A DNA stretch of 50,684 bases, from NCBI GenBank assembly GCA_012735195.1, contig JAAYIC010000059.1, positions 1-50,684 of the forward strand, given 5' to 3'. The first letter of the stretch is position 1. The number at the start of each line of letters is the position of its first letter. Below are positions 1-7,476 of this stretch, in pieces. Made by a program: the position numbers and the translations under genes. The notes under the pieces were generated by a model that ran no database searches, was not told the origin of the DNA, and saw only the letters and a program-made list of their open reading frames with translations. This DNA comes from Bacillota bacterium. Lineage in GTDB: Bacteria > Bacillota > UBA4882 > UBA10575.

Positions 1-125
1 CTCTCCGGTCTATGCGCGCATGCGCATGCATATGGAAATGTGCGTATGCATGAACTTGCACGTGCACATGAAGACGCGTGTACGCTTGCGGGTGTACGTA
101 TGCCCACGCATACGTACATCTCCGC
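1..125. repeat. Alternating purine-pyrimidine island
   Basis: This intergenic stretch is built almost wholly of alternating purine-pyrimidine steps with only occasional phase breaks. Unbroken runs include 11-34 (24 nt), 38-52, 57-70 and 105-119. Within it 93-103 and 108-118 form a perfect 11-bp inverted repeat around a 4-nt loop. No convincing gene is present: the one open frame over it is low-complexity. Such DNA is prone to Z-form or cruciform structure (general knowledge). Its function here is unknown. Confidence 0.7.
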
Positions 126-210
126 CCACGCGCCCACGCCAGCAGTAATCAAGGAAACCCCCGCTTTTTTTAGTCCTTCCTGCGACCGGCGGGGAGGGCA
201 AAAAAAATAA

Positions 211-235
211 AGGGCAAGGTTTTCTTCCTTGCCCT
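211..235 (-). terminator. Rho-independent terminator after the SPOCS gene
   Basis: A 9-bp stem (211-219 with 227-235) is followed on the minus strand by a T-rich tract (about 202-210). It lies some 40 bp past the stop of the DUF3794 gene and fits an intrinsic terminator for that transcript. Confidence 0.8.
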
Positions 236-277
236 TCCGCCAGCGTATTTCGGGAAAACAGTATGCGCCGGATTTAT

Positions 278-787
278 TTAATGGCAGCAAAATCTCCTGC
301 CCATTCCATTAAGGCGCGGGTACAAATGAACGTCGGTTACCACATCCACCTGTCGCCACTGGGCGGCTTTGATCAAAATGTGGGCAACAACTTTCTGCAG
401 GAGCTTTCCTTCTTTACTGTCGTCGGCTGCAGGTTCCAGCTGGAAGTCGGTATCAATATTCAACAGATGGTTTTGGATATCTATATCATCGCCGGGTTTG
501 AGTCCCGGGATCGTGACACTGGTCATAAAGGGTACTTCTTCTTTGGCATGACGGAGGAAGTCATGCGGATCAACAAAGATAATTTGTTTCAAGATCACAC
601 CCTGCTTGACTACTTTGTCTTTGAAGACGTGATCCGTCACCGGGCCTAATTTGGCCTCAATTTTCTCGATTTTCTTGGCCTTAAGCTTTGTTTCGCTCTC
701 CACTACCACCTGGGCGACAGCCTCGCCAATAACCTTCAGGACTTTAAGGCGCTCTGTTTTTAAATAGATATTCGGCCGTGTATCCAA
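278..787 (-). CDS. DUF3794/SPOCS-domain protein
   Basis: This roughly 170-residue protein resembles the SPOCS (DUF3794) domain found in spore-coat and SipL/SafA-type spore-envelope proteins. The family-like pattern includes 'RLKVLKVIGE' near the start, then 'VVKQGVILKQIIFVD' and 'FMTSVTIPGLKPGDD' in the middle. There is one such domain and no LysM domain, signal peptide or membrane segment, so it is probably cytoplasmic in the mother cell. An ATG lies at 802, but GGAGGTG sits six bases before a TTG at 787, which I prefer. It is monocistronic with its own terminator. A role in the spore envelope is inferred from the domain only. Confidence 0.75.
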   Translation of the reverse strand: MDTRPNIYLKTERLKVLKVIGEAVAQVVVESETKLKAKKIEKIEAKLGPVTDHVFKDKVVKQGVILKQIIFVDPHDFLRHAKEEVPFMTSVTIPGLKPGDDIDIQNHLLNIDTDFQLEPAADDSKEGKLLQKVVAHILIKAAQWRQVDVVTDVHLYPRLNGMGRRFCCH

Positions 788-894
788 CCGTTTCACCTCC
801 ATCTTTTAACAAGCCGTTGCTTACGACTCTAAATCAGCATATGCAAAGTAAATTCATGATTAGCACCGGTAAAAAGCACTTTTATCATCTGGTA

Positions 895-932
895 CAGTAA
901 ACGGGAGTCCCGGCCGGGACTCCCGTTTACTG
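895..932. repeat. 38-bp perfect palindrome
   Basis: Bases 895-913 are the exact reverse complement of 914-932, giving 19-bp arms with no spacer. It lies between the SASP stop and the start of the DUF3794 gene. No T-tract follows on either strand, so it is not a textbook intrinsic terminator, although a strong hairpin could still stop transcription or protect the SASP mRNA 3' end. An alternating purine-pyrimidine run (948-961) lies just beyond it. Confidence 0.75.
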
Positions 933-1012
933 CCTCTTCAGCATTCAGCGCGTACACGCATCCGTAAGACGTCTTTTGCAAACAAGGTTCGGCTCTCCTT
1001 GTTTGCAGATTA

Positions 1013-1360
1013 TTACTGCGGCTGCTGTTGCTGCTGCTGTTGCTGCTGGCTAAAACCGGGAATTGAACTTAAGACCGACGGCCCCCCCGGGCCTGCGCTT
1101 TGGCTGAGGGTCTGCCGGAAAGCAGAAGCAGTCTGATAGGCAGCCTGGTTGGCCAGTGATCGTTCTGCCGCCTCAATCATCCGCTTAACCATGTGACCGC
1201 CAACAGCACCGCAGTCGCGCGAGGTCATAAATCCCCAGTAATCACCCTGGATGGGTTGGGTATTGATATTCAGCTCCTGCGCCACTTCATACTTGAACTG
1301 CTCCAAAGCCTGGTAAGCTTCTTTAACCATCAAGGTATTTCTTTTCTGGCCGCTTCCCAT
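1013..1360 (-). CDS. Alpha/beta-type small acid-soluble spore protein with glutamine-rich tail
   Basis: Alpha/beta SASPs coat spore DNA and are degraded by the GPR protease at germination. The first conserved block is 'EQFKYEVAQELNI' (about residues 20-32), with the GPR-type Glu-Val cleavage position. The second is 'MTSRDCGAVGGHMVKRMIE' (about 46-64). The protein has 115 residues against the usual 60-90 or so. The excess is a Ser/Gly/Pro-rich C-terminus ending in nine glutamines plus Pro-Gln, encoded by mixed CAG/CAA codons. The start has a GGGGGTG ribosome site seven bases upstream. Expression under sigma-G is expected from the family, but I found no clear promoter. Confidence 0.9.
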   Translation of the reverse strand: MGSGQKRNTLMVKEAYQALEQFKYEVAQELNINTQPIQGDYWGFMTSRDCGAVGGHMVKRMIEAAERSLANQAAYQTASAFRQTLSQSAGPGGPSVLSSIPGFSQQQQQQQQQPQ

Positions 1361-1507
1361 TATGTAACACCCCCTTTCTGTTTTTTAGCTTCCCCAAGCT
1401 AAGGACCATAAAACTAGGCTTCCCTTGGTGCTTTTGGCGGTAAAAAACATGGAAACATCCTTCTAGTTACCTGTACACAAGAGGAAATATCCGTGGGGAA
1501 AAAAGAT

Positions 1508-2764
1508 CTACCCATGGGTAAAGGAGTTCCCGCTGGTACCCTCAAAATTTTTCCCTTTTCTAACCAGACGGTAACGGCCACCCAGATAAATGAGGATGGA
1601 CCAGAAAGACAAGACTCCCAGGAGAAGAAGAAAACTGGTGGTCGACAGGTGCCAACGGTACAAAAAACCAGGGGAGAAAGAGCCGGCAACCGGAAAGGAA
1701 ACCCCGGCGGCTGTTTTCAGGAAACCGTTCAGAAGGAAAGTATAAAGGCCGGCCAAGAAGGCATGACCCGCCCGGGCCGCCAGATAGGGCGCGATCCTGA
1801 TATCGGTGCCGTGGATTACGCTCATTACTTGACCATGCACGGAGAGGCCGCTCCAAGCGATTATTACCCCGGCGATAATCAGGCGATCGTTGAGGGGGGC
1901 TGCCGTCCGGGCGGCGGCCATCACTCCCAGGTCAATTTCGAAGAACCCCTTGAGTACCGATGAAGCCAACGCCGGATCCAGGCCGGATACCTTTAAGACC
2001 CCGCCGACAGCCGGCAGAAGCAGCTGAAAAATACCGGTTATCTCCAGCATACGGCAGAGCACGGAAAAAAGGATAATAAAGCCGCCAATCATAAACAACG
2101 AATTGACCGATTCTTTCACCGCATCGCCCAGCAATTTTCCGACCGGCCGGTTATCTTCCTTTCTGGCCTGCTGCATTCTTTTGACCGCCCGGTAAAAAAG
2201 ACCGGCGGCGGTATCCCTCTTTTCTGATCTACCCTTTTCTTTTCGTCCGTAAAACCGGAAGATGAAACCAATGGAAAAAGCCGACAAATAGTGGGCCAGG
2301 GCTATGATCAGACCCAATTCCGGGCGGCTAAACATCCCCACAGCGACCGCTCCAAACATAAAAAGCGGATCCGCCGTATTGGTAAACGCCAGTAGCCTCT
2401 CGCCTTCAATCCGGGTACAAAGACCAATCCGCCGGAATTTCCCGGTGATCACCGCATCCATCGGATACCCGGCCGCCAGCCCCATCGAAAGGGCAAAAGC
2501 TCCGGCCCCTGGCACATTGAAAAGGGGCCGCATTAACGGTTCCAAAATAACCCCGAAAAAATGAACTACCCCCAACCCTAGCAAAATCTCGGTCAGAATA
2601 AAAAAGGGGAGAAGGGAAGGGAGAACAATCTCCCAGAAGATTTTCAGACCCTCTTTGGCCGCCTGTAATCCTTCTCCAGGGAAAACCATCAAGGCTATGG
2701 TAAACAAGAGAAAAAACCCGGCGGTCACAAAGAGAAAACTCCGCTGTACTAAGAGGAGTCTCAT
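1508..2764 (-). CDS. ylbJ: Sporulation integral membrane protein YlbJ
   Basis: YlbJ is a polytopic membrane protein of the nucleoside-transporter/gate family, needed for normal spore cortex formation in Bacillus. The 418-residue frame has about eight hydrophobic helices. Family-like features are 'KEGLKIFWEIVLPSLLPFF' near the N-terminus, 'GYPMDAVITGKFRRIG' and 'IDLGVMAAARTAAPLNDRL'. The start at 2764 follows GGGAAGTG. An upstream extension to 2866 has no hydrophobic or conserved sequence and was rejected. The stop is TAG. The next gene upstream, YqhV-like, is also sporulation-linked. Confidence 0.88.
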   Translation of the reverse strand: MRLLLVQRSFLFVTAGFFLLFTIALMVFPGEGLQAAKEGLKIFWEIVLPSLLPFFILTEILLGLGVVHFFGVILEPLMRPLFNVPGAGAFALSMGLAAGYPMDAVITGKFRRIGLCTRIEGERLLAFTNTADPLFMFGAVAVGMFSRPELGLIIALAHYLSAFSIGFIFRFYGRKEKGRSEKRDTAAGLFYRAVKRMQQARKEDNRPVGKLLGDAVKESVNSLFMIGGFIILFSVLCRMLEITGIFQLLLPAVGGVLKVSGLDPALASSVLKGFFEIDLGVMAAARTAAPLNDRLIIAGVIIAWSGLSVHGQVMSVIHGTDIRIAPYLAARAGHAFLAGLYTFLLNGFLKTAAGVSFPVAGSFSPGFLYRWHLSTTSFLLLLGVLSFWSILIYLGGRYRLVRKGKNFEGTSGNSFTHG

Positions 2765-2890
2765 TACTGTCACTTCCCTTTTCCCGCGACCCGGTCTCAT
2801 CCGCGCACCTGGGATTATCCTGTCTTGAGGGCGCCGCGTACGTGGCGGGGGTGCGAAGACCGGCATCGCTGTTATTGATTACAACTACTG

Positions 2891-3154
2891 TCAACTCCTG
2901 GTCCCCCAAAGAATAAAACAGGCCCCCGCGACCAGAGAGATTATTTTAACCGGTGAAGTCTTAACCGCGAGCGCCACGATGCCAAGGGCACTGACGGCAA
3001 GAAAAACCAAAGGCCCGATCAGCCCCAATACGGCATTGATCCGTAAAGCCGCTTCGATCCTGCTCAAACGGAGAATTACCAAGGCCGCACTGATCTCCAA
3101 AATCCCAGAGATCGCCCGGAGCATGGCTATTTGGGAAAGAACCTTCCTTTCCAT
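2891..3154 (-). CDS. yqhV: YqhV-like small membrane protein (DUF2619)
   Basis: This 87-residue protein is almost entirely hydrophobic, with three likely transmembrane helices and few charged residues. Its sequence, with 'RAISGILEISAALVILRL' near the N-terminus, resembles the YqhV/DUF2619 family, encoded near spoIIIA in Bacillus; its biochemical role is unknown. GAGGTGAGTTT precedes the ATG. It starts 4 bp after the stop of the DUF441 gene, so the two are almost certainly co-transcribed. Confidence 0.7.
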   Translation of the reverse strand: MERKVLSQIAMLRAISGILEISAALVILRLSRIEAALRINAVLGLIGPLVFLAVSALGIVALAVKTSPVKIISLVAGACFILWGTRS

Positions 3155-3158
3155 AAAC

Positions 3159-3626
3159 TCACCTCGGTTTTCCTAATCCAAAAAAATGGAGAAGCAGTGC
3201 GGTTAATCCTGCGGCGGCCAACGGACCCACTGGAAACCCTTTTAGGAAAGAGACACCGAGCACCGTACCGATGACTAAGCCCACCAGGATCTCGGGTTTC
3301 CACTGCAAAAGGATTACTCCCCGTCCGCACAGGTAAGCGGCGAGAAGTCCGCCAACAATGGCCACCATCCCTACTGGGGTGACAAAGGTCCGGCCAATCT
3401 CTTTAAAACCAATTTTATCCGAGGCGAAAGGTACCATAACCGCAAGGAGAAGAAATAGCAACCCCCATTCCAGGGAATGCCGCTCCAGTATTTTCAGGGC
3501 CGACGGCAGGTTAACCAGCTTAATGACTAAAAGCGTGCCGGCACTGGCGGCAATTAGATTGTTCCGGAAGACCATTCCCAGTAAAAAAAAGATGGTCAGG
3601 ATTAACTTTCCTGTTCCTGTATTCAT
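3159..3626 (-). CDS. DUF441 (UPF0756) family membrane protein
   Basis: This 155-residue polytopic protein has four to five predicted helices and Gly-rich turns. The pattern 'LLAVMVPFASDKIGFKEIG' followed by 'PVGMVAIVGGLLAAYLCGRG' and 'PEILVGLVIGTVLGVSFLKG' matches the DUF441/UPF0756 family (Bacillus YtwI-like). Members are predicted inner-membrane proteins without an assigned substrate. It is the first gene of a two-gene unit with yqhV and is divergent from the phosphosulfolactate synthase gene. The region 3627-3759 between them must hold both promoters. Confidence 0.8.
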   Translation of the reverse strand: MNTGTGKLILTIFFLLGMVFRNNLIAASAGTLLVIKLVNLPSALKILERHSLEWGLLFLLLAVMVPFASDKIGFKEIGRTFVTPVGMVAIVGGLLAAYLCGRGVILLQWKPEILVGLVIGTVLGVSFLKGFPVGPLAAAGLTALLLHFFGLGKPR

Positions 3627-3759
3627 CTTGCGCCCGCCTCCACCAATCTAAATCTATGTTCAATCATGCGCGTAAAGAACGGCTCATGCATAGACTAATA
3701 GCCCATAAAACTATTACCCTCTGTCTGAATTTACCTTGGACCATAAGGAGGAGGTCAGG

Positions 3760-4542
3760 ATGGCGCTGTTTTCTTGGGAGAAAATCATCGATCCGCCGCA
3801 AACCGGGCGGACGGAGAAGCCCCGCTTAACCGGGTTGACCATGGTAATCGACAAAGGGTTGCCCATCGGCCAGACCCGTGATTGGCTTGCCCTTACCGCT
3901 TCCTATGTGGATCTGGTCAAGTTGACTTTCGGGACCTCCGCCCTTTATCCCAAACCGGTTCTGGCTGCCAAAATCCAACTCCTGCGGGAACAGGGGATCG
4001 GTGTTTTCCCCGGGGGAACCCTTCTGGAAGCCGCTGTTCTCCAAGGAAAGGCCATCCCTTTTCTTGACCACGGCCGCGAACTGGGTTTTGATTTCCTGGA
4101 GGTCTCCGACGGCAGTATTGCCATGAGCCCGGCAGTACGGAGAGGATTGATTCAGGAGGCAAAAAAAAGAGGGTTCCGGGTTTTGACGGAGGTGGGCAAG
4201 AAAAAACCGGGAACCGGCTTAAGTCCCCGGGAGATGAGGGCGCAGTTGGCATTGGACCTTGAAGAAGGAGCCGATTTCGTCATCATTGAAGGACGCGAAT
4301 CGGGAAAAGGCGCGGGCATTTACGATGAATCCGGGGAAATAGACCCGGACGGTCTGGAGAACCTGCTGGCTTCTGCCCCCTGGGACCGGATCATCTGGGA
4401 GGCGCCACTAAAAAAACAGCAACTTCTTTTTATAAAAAGGTTTGGTCCCAATGTCAATCTCGGAAATATTCCCCCCGGCGAAGTCCTTGCCCTGGAAGCC
4501 CTCCGCCTGGGTTTGCGGGGCGACACCCTGCTCCCGGAATAA
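3760..4542 (+). CDS. comA: Phosphosulfolactate synthase (ComA family)
   Basis: This enzyme adds sulfite to phosphoenolpyruvate to give (R)-phosphosulfolactate. In methanogens that leads to coenzyme M; in Bacillus (YitD) it supplies 3-sulfolactate stored in spores. The 260-residue TIM-barrel shows 'IDKGLPIGQTRDWL', 'VDLVKLTFGTSALYP', 'GIGVFPGGTLLEAA', 'FDFLEVSDGS' and 'LTEVGKK', all typical of the family. The ATG at 3760 has a strong GGAGGAGGTC site; the TTG at 3736 does not. It is the only gene on its strand here. No ComB phosphatase or sulfolactate dehydrogenase lies beside it. Confidence 0.88.
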   Translation: MALFSWEKIIDPPQTGRTEKPRLTGLTMVIDKGLPIGQTRDWLALTASYVDLVKLTFGTSALYPKPVLAAKIQLLREQGIGVFPGGTLLEAAVLQGKAIPFLDHGRELGFDFLEVSDGSIAMSPAVRRGLIQEAKKRGFRVLTEVGKKKPGTGLSPREMRAQLALDLEEGADFVIIEGRESGKGAGIYDESGEIDPDGLENLLASAPWDRIIWEAPLKKQQLLFIKRFGPNVNLGNIPPGEVLALEALRLGLRGDTLLPE

Positions 4543-4741
4543 GCTTGAGTAAGAAGGCTGCCCCAATTAACGCGGTAAACGCGTTAAGAGGTTTACAGGA
4601 CGACAACTCGTTTCTAACCACCAAAGTAAGGACATGCCATAATCGACCAGTTAACGTGCAGCTCCCTGGTCAGCCACACCCAGCAATCCCCGTCCGTAAA
4701 GACATCCCATAAATCGCCCCGGCGCCCGGTCGCCGAGGCTA
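4543..4741. other. Convergent intergenic region with inverted and direct repeats
   Basis: This 199-bp gap separates the convergent comA and murA genes and holds no gene. It contains a perfect 8-bp inverted repeat with a 5-nt loop (4567-4574 with 4580-4587) that lacks a T-tract. It also has two imperfect copies of a roughly 23-bp sequence starting near 4625 and 4695, differing at about three positions. Confidence 0.5.
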
Positions 4742-5998
4742 CTAGTCCGGAGACTGCTCAATACAGGCGCCGACCCTTCTGAGTTTCTCTACCATCTTCT
4801 CATAACCGCGGTCAATGCATTCGGCATTGGCGACAACGGTCAAGCCCACCGCGCCCAGCCCGGCCACAACCAGAGCCGCTCCGGCCCGTAAGTCCGGGGT
4901 CTCGACCGGCGCTCCGCTCAATTCGGGCACCCCTTTGATAATGGCCCGGTCCCGGTCGACCTTGATGTTGGCACCCATCCGTGTCAACTCGTCCAGATAC
5001 CGGAAACGGTTATCGTAAATGGTCTCCCGGATGATACTGGTTCCTTCCGCCGTTGTCATTAGGGCGCCAAACGGTTGTTGGAGATCCGTGGGGAAACCGG
5101 GGTAGGGTGCGGTTTCTACATCCACCGCCTGCAAGCGTCCGGAGGCTTTCACCCGCAGGTCCGCCTCGCCTTCGTCAATCTCCAGTCCGGCTTCACGTAA
5201 CTTCATCAAAGGCGCCCGGAGGTGTTCAACCATGACATTCTCCAAAACCACTTCACCGCCGGCCGCAGCCACCGCCATCAAATAGGTTCCGGTTTCAATC
5301 CGGTCCGGGATTATACTATGCTCCGCCCCGTGCAATTCCCGCACCCCCTGGATCCTGATGATCTCGGTGCCCGCACCCCTGATCCTGGCGCCCATGGAAT
5401 TTAAAAGAACAGCCAGGTCCACAATTTCCGGTTCTTTCGCGGCATTCTCCAAAACGGTGGTCCCCTCAGCCAAAACCGCCAGGAAAATCAGGTTGATTGT
5501 CGTCCCCATACTGCGCCTGTTGATGAAGATCCTGTTCCCGGCAGCCCGGGGAAGACTAGCTTTCATTAAGCCATGTTCAATTGCAACCCGGGCGCCCATG
5601 GCCTGAAAACCTTTAATATGAAAATCAACCGGCCGCGGTCCGAGAAAGCACCCCCCCGGCAGTGGAACTTCGGCCTTCCCCAGGCGGGACAGGAATAATC
5701 CGGACAAATAAAAAGAAGCCCGTAATTCCCGGGCCAGTTCATGAGGGATTAAGGCGTTCTTGAGTCCTGCACCGTTGATCACCATTGCACCCGGGTTTTT
5801 TTCTTCCACTTTCACGCCAATCTCCCGTAAAAGAGCGGCCATAATCTGCACATCGGTGTTTGCCGGTACATTGGTTAAAACCACATCTTCCATGCCGAGC
5901 GCCGCCCCGGCCATCAAAGCCAGGCAGCTGTTTTTGGACCCGCTGATTCTGATTCGCCCTTGCAGTTTTTTTCCACCCTCGATCCGGATCAAAGACAT
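4742..5998 (-). CDS. murA: UDP-N-acetylglucosamine 1-carboxyvinyltransferase (MurA)
   Basis: MurA transfers enolpyruvate from PEP to UDP-GlcNAc, the first committed step of peptidoglycan synthesis, in the cytoplasm. The 418-residue length is standard. The substrate-binding 'SGSKNSCLALMAG' lies near residue 20 and the catalytic loop 'LPGGCFLGPRPVDFH' carries the Cys attacked by fosfomycin. 'GTYLMAVAAAGG' and 'YPGFPTDLQQPF' are also typical. It overlaps the upstream ireB gene by an ATGA junction, implying translational coupling, and is the last gene of a long operon. It ends with two consecutive TAG codons. Confidence 0.97.
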   Translation of the reverse strand: MSLIRIEGGKKLQGRIRISGSKNSCLALMAGAALGMEDVVLTNVPANTDVQIMAALLREIGVKVEEKNPGAMVINGAGLKNALIPHELARELRASFYLSGLFLSRLGKAEVPLPGGCFLGPRPVDFHIKGFQAMGARVAIEHGLMKASLPRAAGNRIFINRRSMGTTINLIFLAVLAEGTTVLENAAKEPEIVDLAVLLNSMGARIRGAGTEIIRIQGVRELHGAEHSIIPDRIETGTYLMAVAAAGGEVVLENVMVEHLRAPLMKLREAGLEIDEGEADLRVKASGRLQAVDVETAPYPGFPTDLQQPFGALMTTAEGTSIIRETIYDNRFRYLDELTRMGANIKVDRDRAIIKGVPELSGAPVETPDLRAGAALVVAGLGAVGLTVVANAECIDRGYEKMVEKLRRVGACIEQSPD

Positions 5999-6267
5999 CA
6001 GCTTCCCTCTCTTCCCAAATAAAACCGGACCAATTCCTCAAGAATCTGGTCCCGGTCAATCCTTCGAATCAACACCCGGGCATTACGGTGACTGGTGATA
6101 TAGGCCGGATCTCCGGAAAGGAGATAACCGACAATCTGGTCCAAAGGGTCGTAACCCTTTTCTTGCAAAGCCAGACAGACTTCTCTTAAAACCTGATTTA
6201 TCTCCTGCGCCTGTTCTTCATCCCGCGGTGTAAAGCGCATGGTGGCATCGGTTATATTATTTTCCAT
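5998..6267 (-). CDS. ireB: IreB/ReoM family regulatory phosphoprotein (UPF0297)
   Basis: IreB (Enterococcus) and ReoM (Listeria) are small cytoplasmic substrates of the PASTA kinase; ReoM phosphorylation controls ClpCP-dependent turnover of MurA (established knowledge). The 89-residue protein has the family core '[19 protein letters not shown]' followed by '[14 protein letters not shown]'. The N-terminal 'NITDATMRF' keeps both threonines corresponding to IreB Thr4 and Thr7, here residues 6 and 9, shifted by two. It sits 20 bp after the cheX-like gene and overlaps murA, in the same operon as prkC and prpC. Confidence 0.93.
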   Translation of the reverse strand: MENNITDATMRFTPRDEEQAQEINQVLREVCLALQEKGYDPLDQIVGYLLSGDPAYITSHRNARVLIRRIDRDQILEELVRFYLGREGS

Positions 6268-6287
6268 CAGCCCGCCTCCCCATTTGA

Positions 6288-6773
6288 TTATGATGCCAGG
6301 TCATCTTTGCGTAGAGAAAGGTTGATCTCAACTTTTCCATAAGGGGTATCAATCGGTATCGCCAGGGCGGTGTCCACATGCTCCAAAAAACTTGGCACCT
6401 GTCCATTCATCATGATCAACGGCGGCGTAATAAGGCATTTATACCCCACATGCGAAAGGTTGGTGCTGGCATTGCCGATGATGATATTCTTCAACTCGCA
6501 AATCGCGCTTTTTCCCATCTCGTCAATCTCTTCAATCGGCATCTCCAGCATGCGGGAGATAATATTTTTGGCCGTCTCCTCCGTCATACCACAAATGACC
6601 TGCCCATGAATGTCGCCTAACACTCCCACTAAAACTGCGATCTCATAGCCCCGCAACGGGTCGTTATTGAAGAAGGGCTTCCCCGCTTTGACCTCTTTTA
6701 GTTCAGGGTTCAACATCTTCGCGAAGACAGTATAAACCGCCTGGACAAAAGAGTCTATATGCTGAAAGGCCAC
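6288..6773 (-). CDS. CheX-like (CheC/CheX/FliY family) protein
   Basis: CheX-type proteins dephosphorylate CheY-like response regulators. This 161-residue protein has the active-site-like helix '[18 protein letters not shown]' (about residues 87-104), with the Glu and Asn expected for phosphatase activity. A second pattern is '[14 protein letters not shown]'. The GTG start follows AAAGGGGG at good spacing. No chemotaxis or flagellar gene is present in the window, so the partner regulator is unknown. It lies between rpe and ireB in the PASTA-kinase operon. Confidence 0.85.
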   Translation of the reverse strand: MAFQHIDSFVQAVYTVFAKMLNPELKEVKAGKPFFNNDPLRGYEIAVLVGVLGDIHGQVICGMTEETAKNIISRMLEMPIEEIDEMGKSAICELKNIIIGNASTNLSHVGYKCLITPPLIMMNGQVPSFLEHVDTALAIPIDTPYGKVEINLSLRKDDLAS

Positions 6774-6786
6774 TGTTTAACCCCCT

Positions 6787-7443
6787 TTACACCATGATGC
6801 TTTTTAAATTTCGGATCGCCGCGGCCGGATCCGGAGAGCCAAAGATATATGTTCCAGCCACTAAATGGTCGGCGCCTGCCGCGATGACTTCTCCCGCTGT
6901 TTCCATATTAATCCCTCCGTCAACTCCAATCCGGCAATTCAGGCTCCTGTCATCTATATATTTTCGTAGCCTTTCCACTTTTTCCAGTACTCCCCGGATC
7001 AATTTTTGCCCGCCGTAACCCGGATTAACCGTCATCAGCAAGACCAGATCCAAATCGGGCAGTACCAGCTGGAGCCCTTCCAGTGGTGTACCGGGGTTAA
7101 GCGCCACACCGGCCTTCAGCCCTTCTGTGCGGATCAAGGAGACCAAACGGTGAAGATGCGGCGTAGTCTCAATATGAACGGTAATCATCTCCACACCGGC
7201 CTCGATAAAAAGGGGGATCAGGGCCTCCGGGTTATCCACCATTAAATGTGCGTCCATGGGTAATGCCGTCTTTCCTCGCAGGCTCTTAACGAGCGGCGGC
7301 CCAAAAGAGAGGTTAGGGACAAAATGACCATCCATAATATCCAGATGCAGCCAGTCCGCTGTGGTAATCTTCTCTAATTCCCCCTGCAAATTGGCGAAGT
7401 CGGCATCGAGAATCGAAGGTGCCACCTGAATTGCTCTTTTCAT
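6787..7443 (-). CDS. rpe: Ribulose-phosphate 3-epimerase
   Basis: Rpe interconverts ribulose 5-phosphate and xylulose 5-phosphate in the pentose phosphate pathway. The 218-residue TIM barrel has the family signatures 'DIMDGHFVPNLSFGP', 'DAHLMVDNP', 'MTVNPGYGGQ' and 'IGVDGGIN', which carry the metal and phosphate ligands. The start follows GGGGTTG. The order prpC-prkC-rsgA-rpe is conserved in many Firmicutes, and here it continues into the cheX-like gene 13 bp downstream. Confidence 0.97.
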   Translation of the reverse strand: MKRAIQVAPSILDADFANLQGELEKITTADWLHLDIMDGHFVPNLSFGPPLVKSLRGKTALPMDAHLMVDNPEALIPLFIEAGVEMITVHIETTPHLHRLVSLIRTEGLKAGVALNPGTPLEGLQLVLPDLDLVLLMTVNPGYGGQKLIRGVLEKVERLRKYIDDRSLNCRIGVDGGINMETAGEVIAAGADHLVAGTYIFGSPDPAAAIRNLKSIMV

Positions 7444-7476
7444 TTTTCAACCCCTTGCTCCGTTTAGTTTCCCAGT

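Noticed and set aside
10-201. A 63-residue minus-strand open frame in the purine-pyrimidine island
   Set aside because: Its residues follow directly from the repetitive dinucleotides (runs of Met, His, Cys, Arg, Thr); it has no conserved pattern, and the DNA structure explains the open frame.
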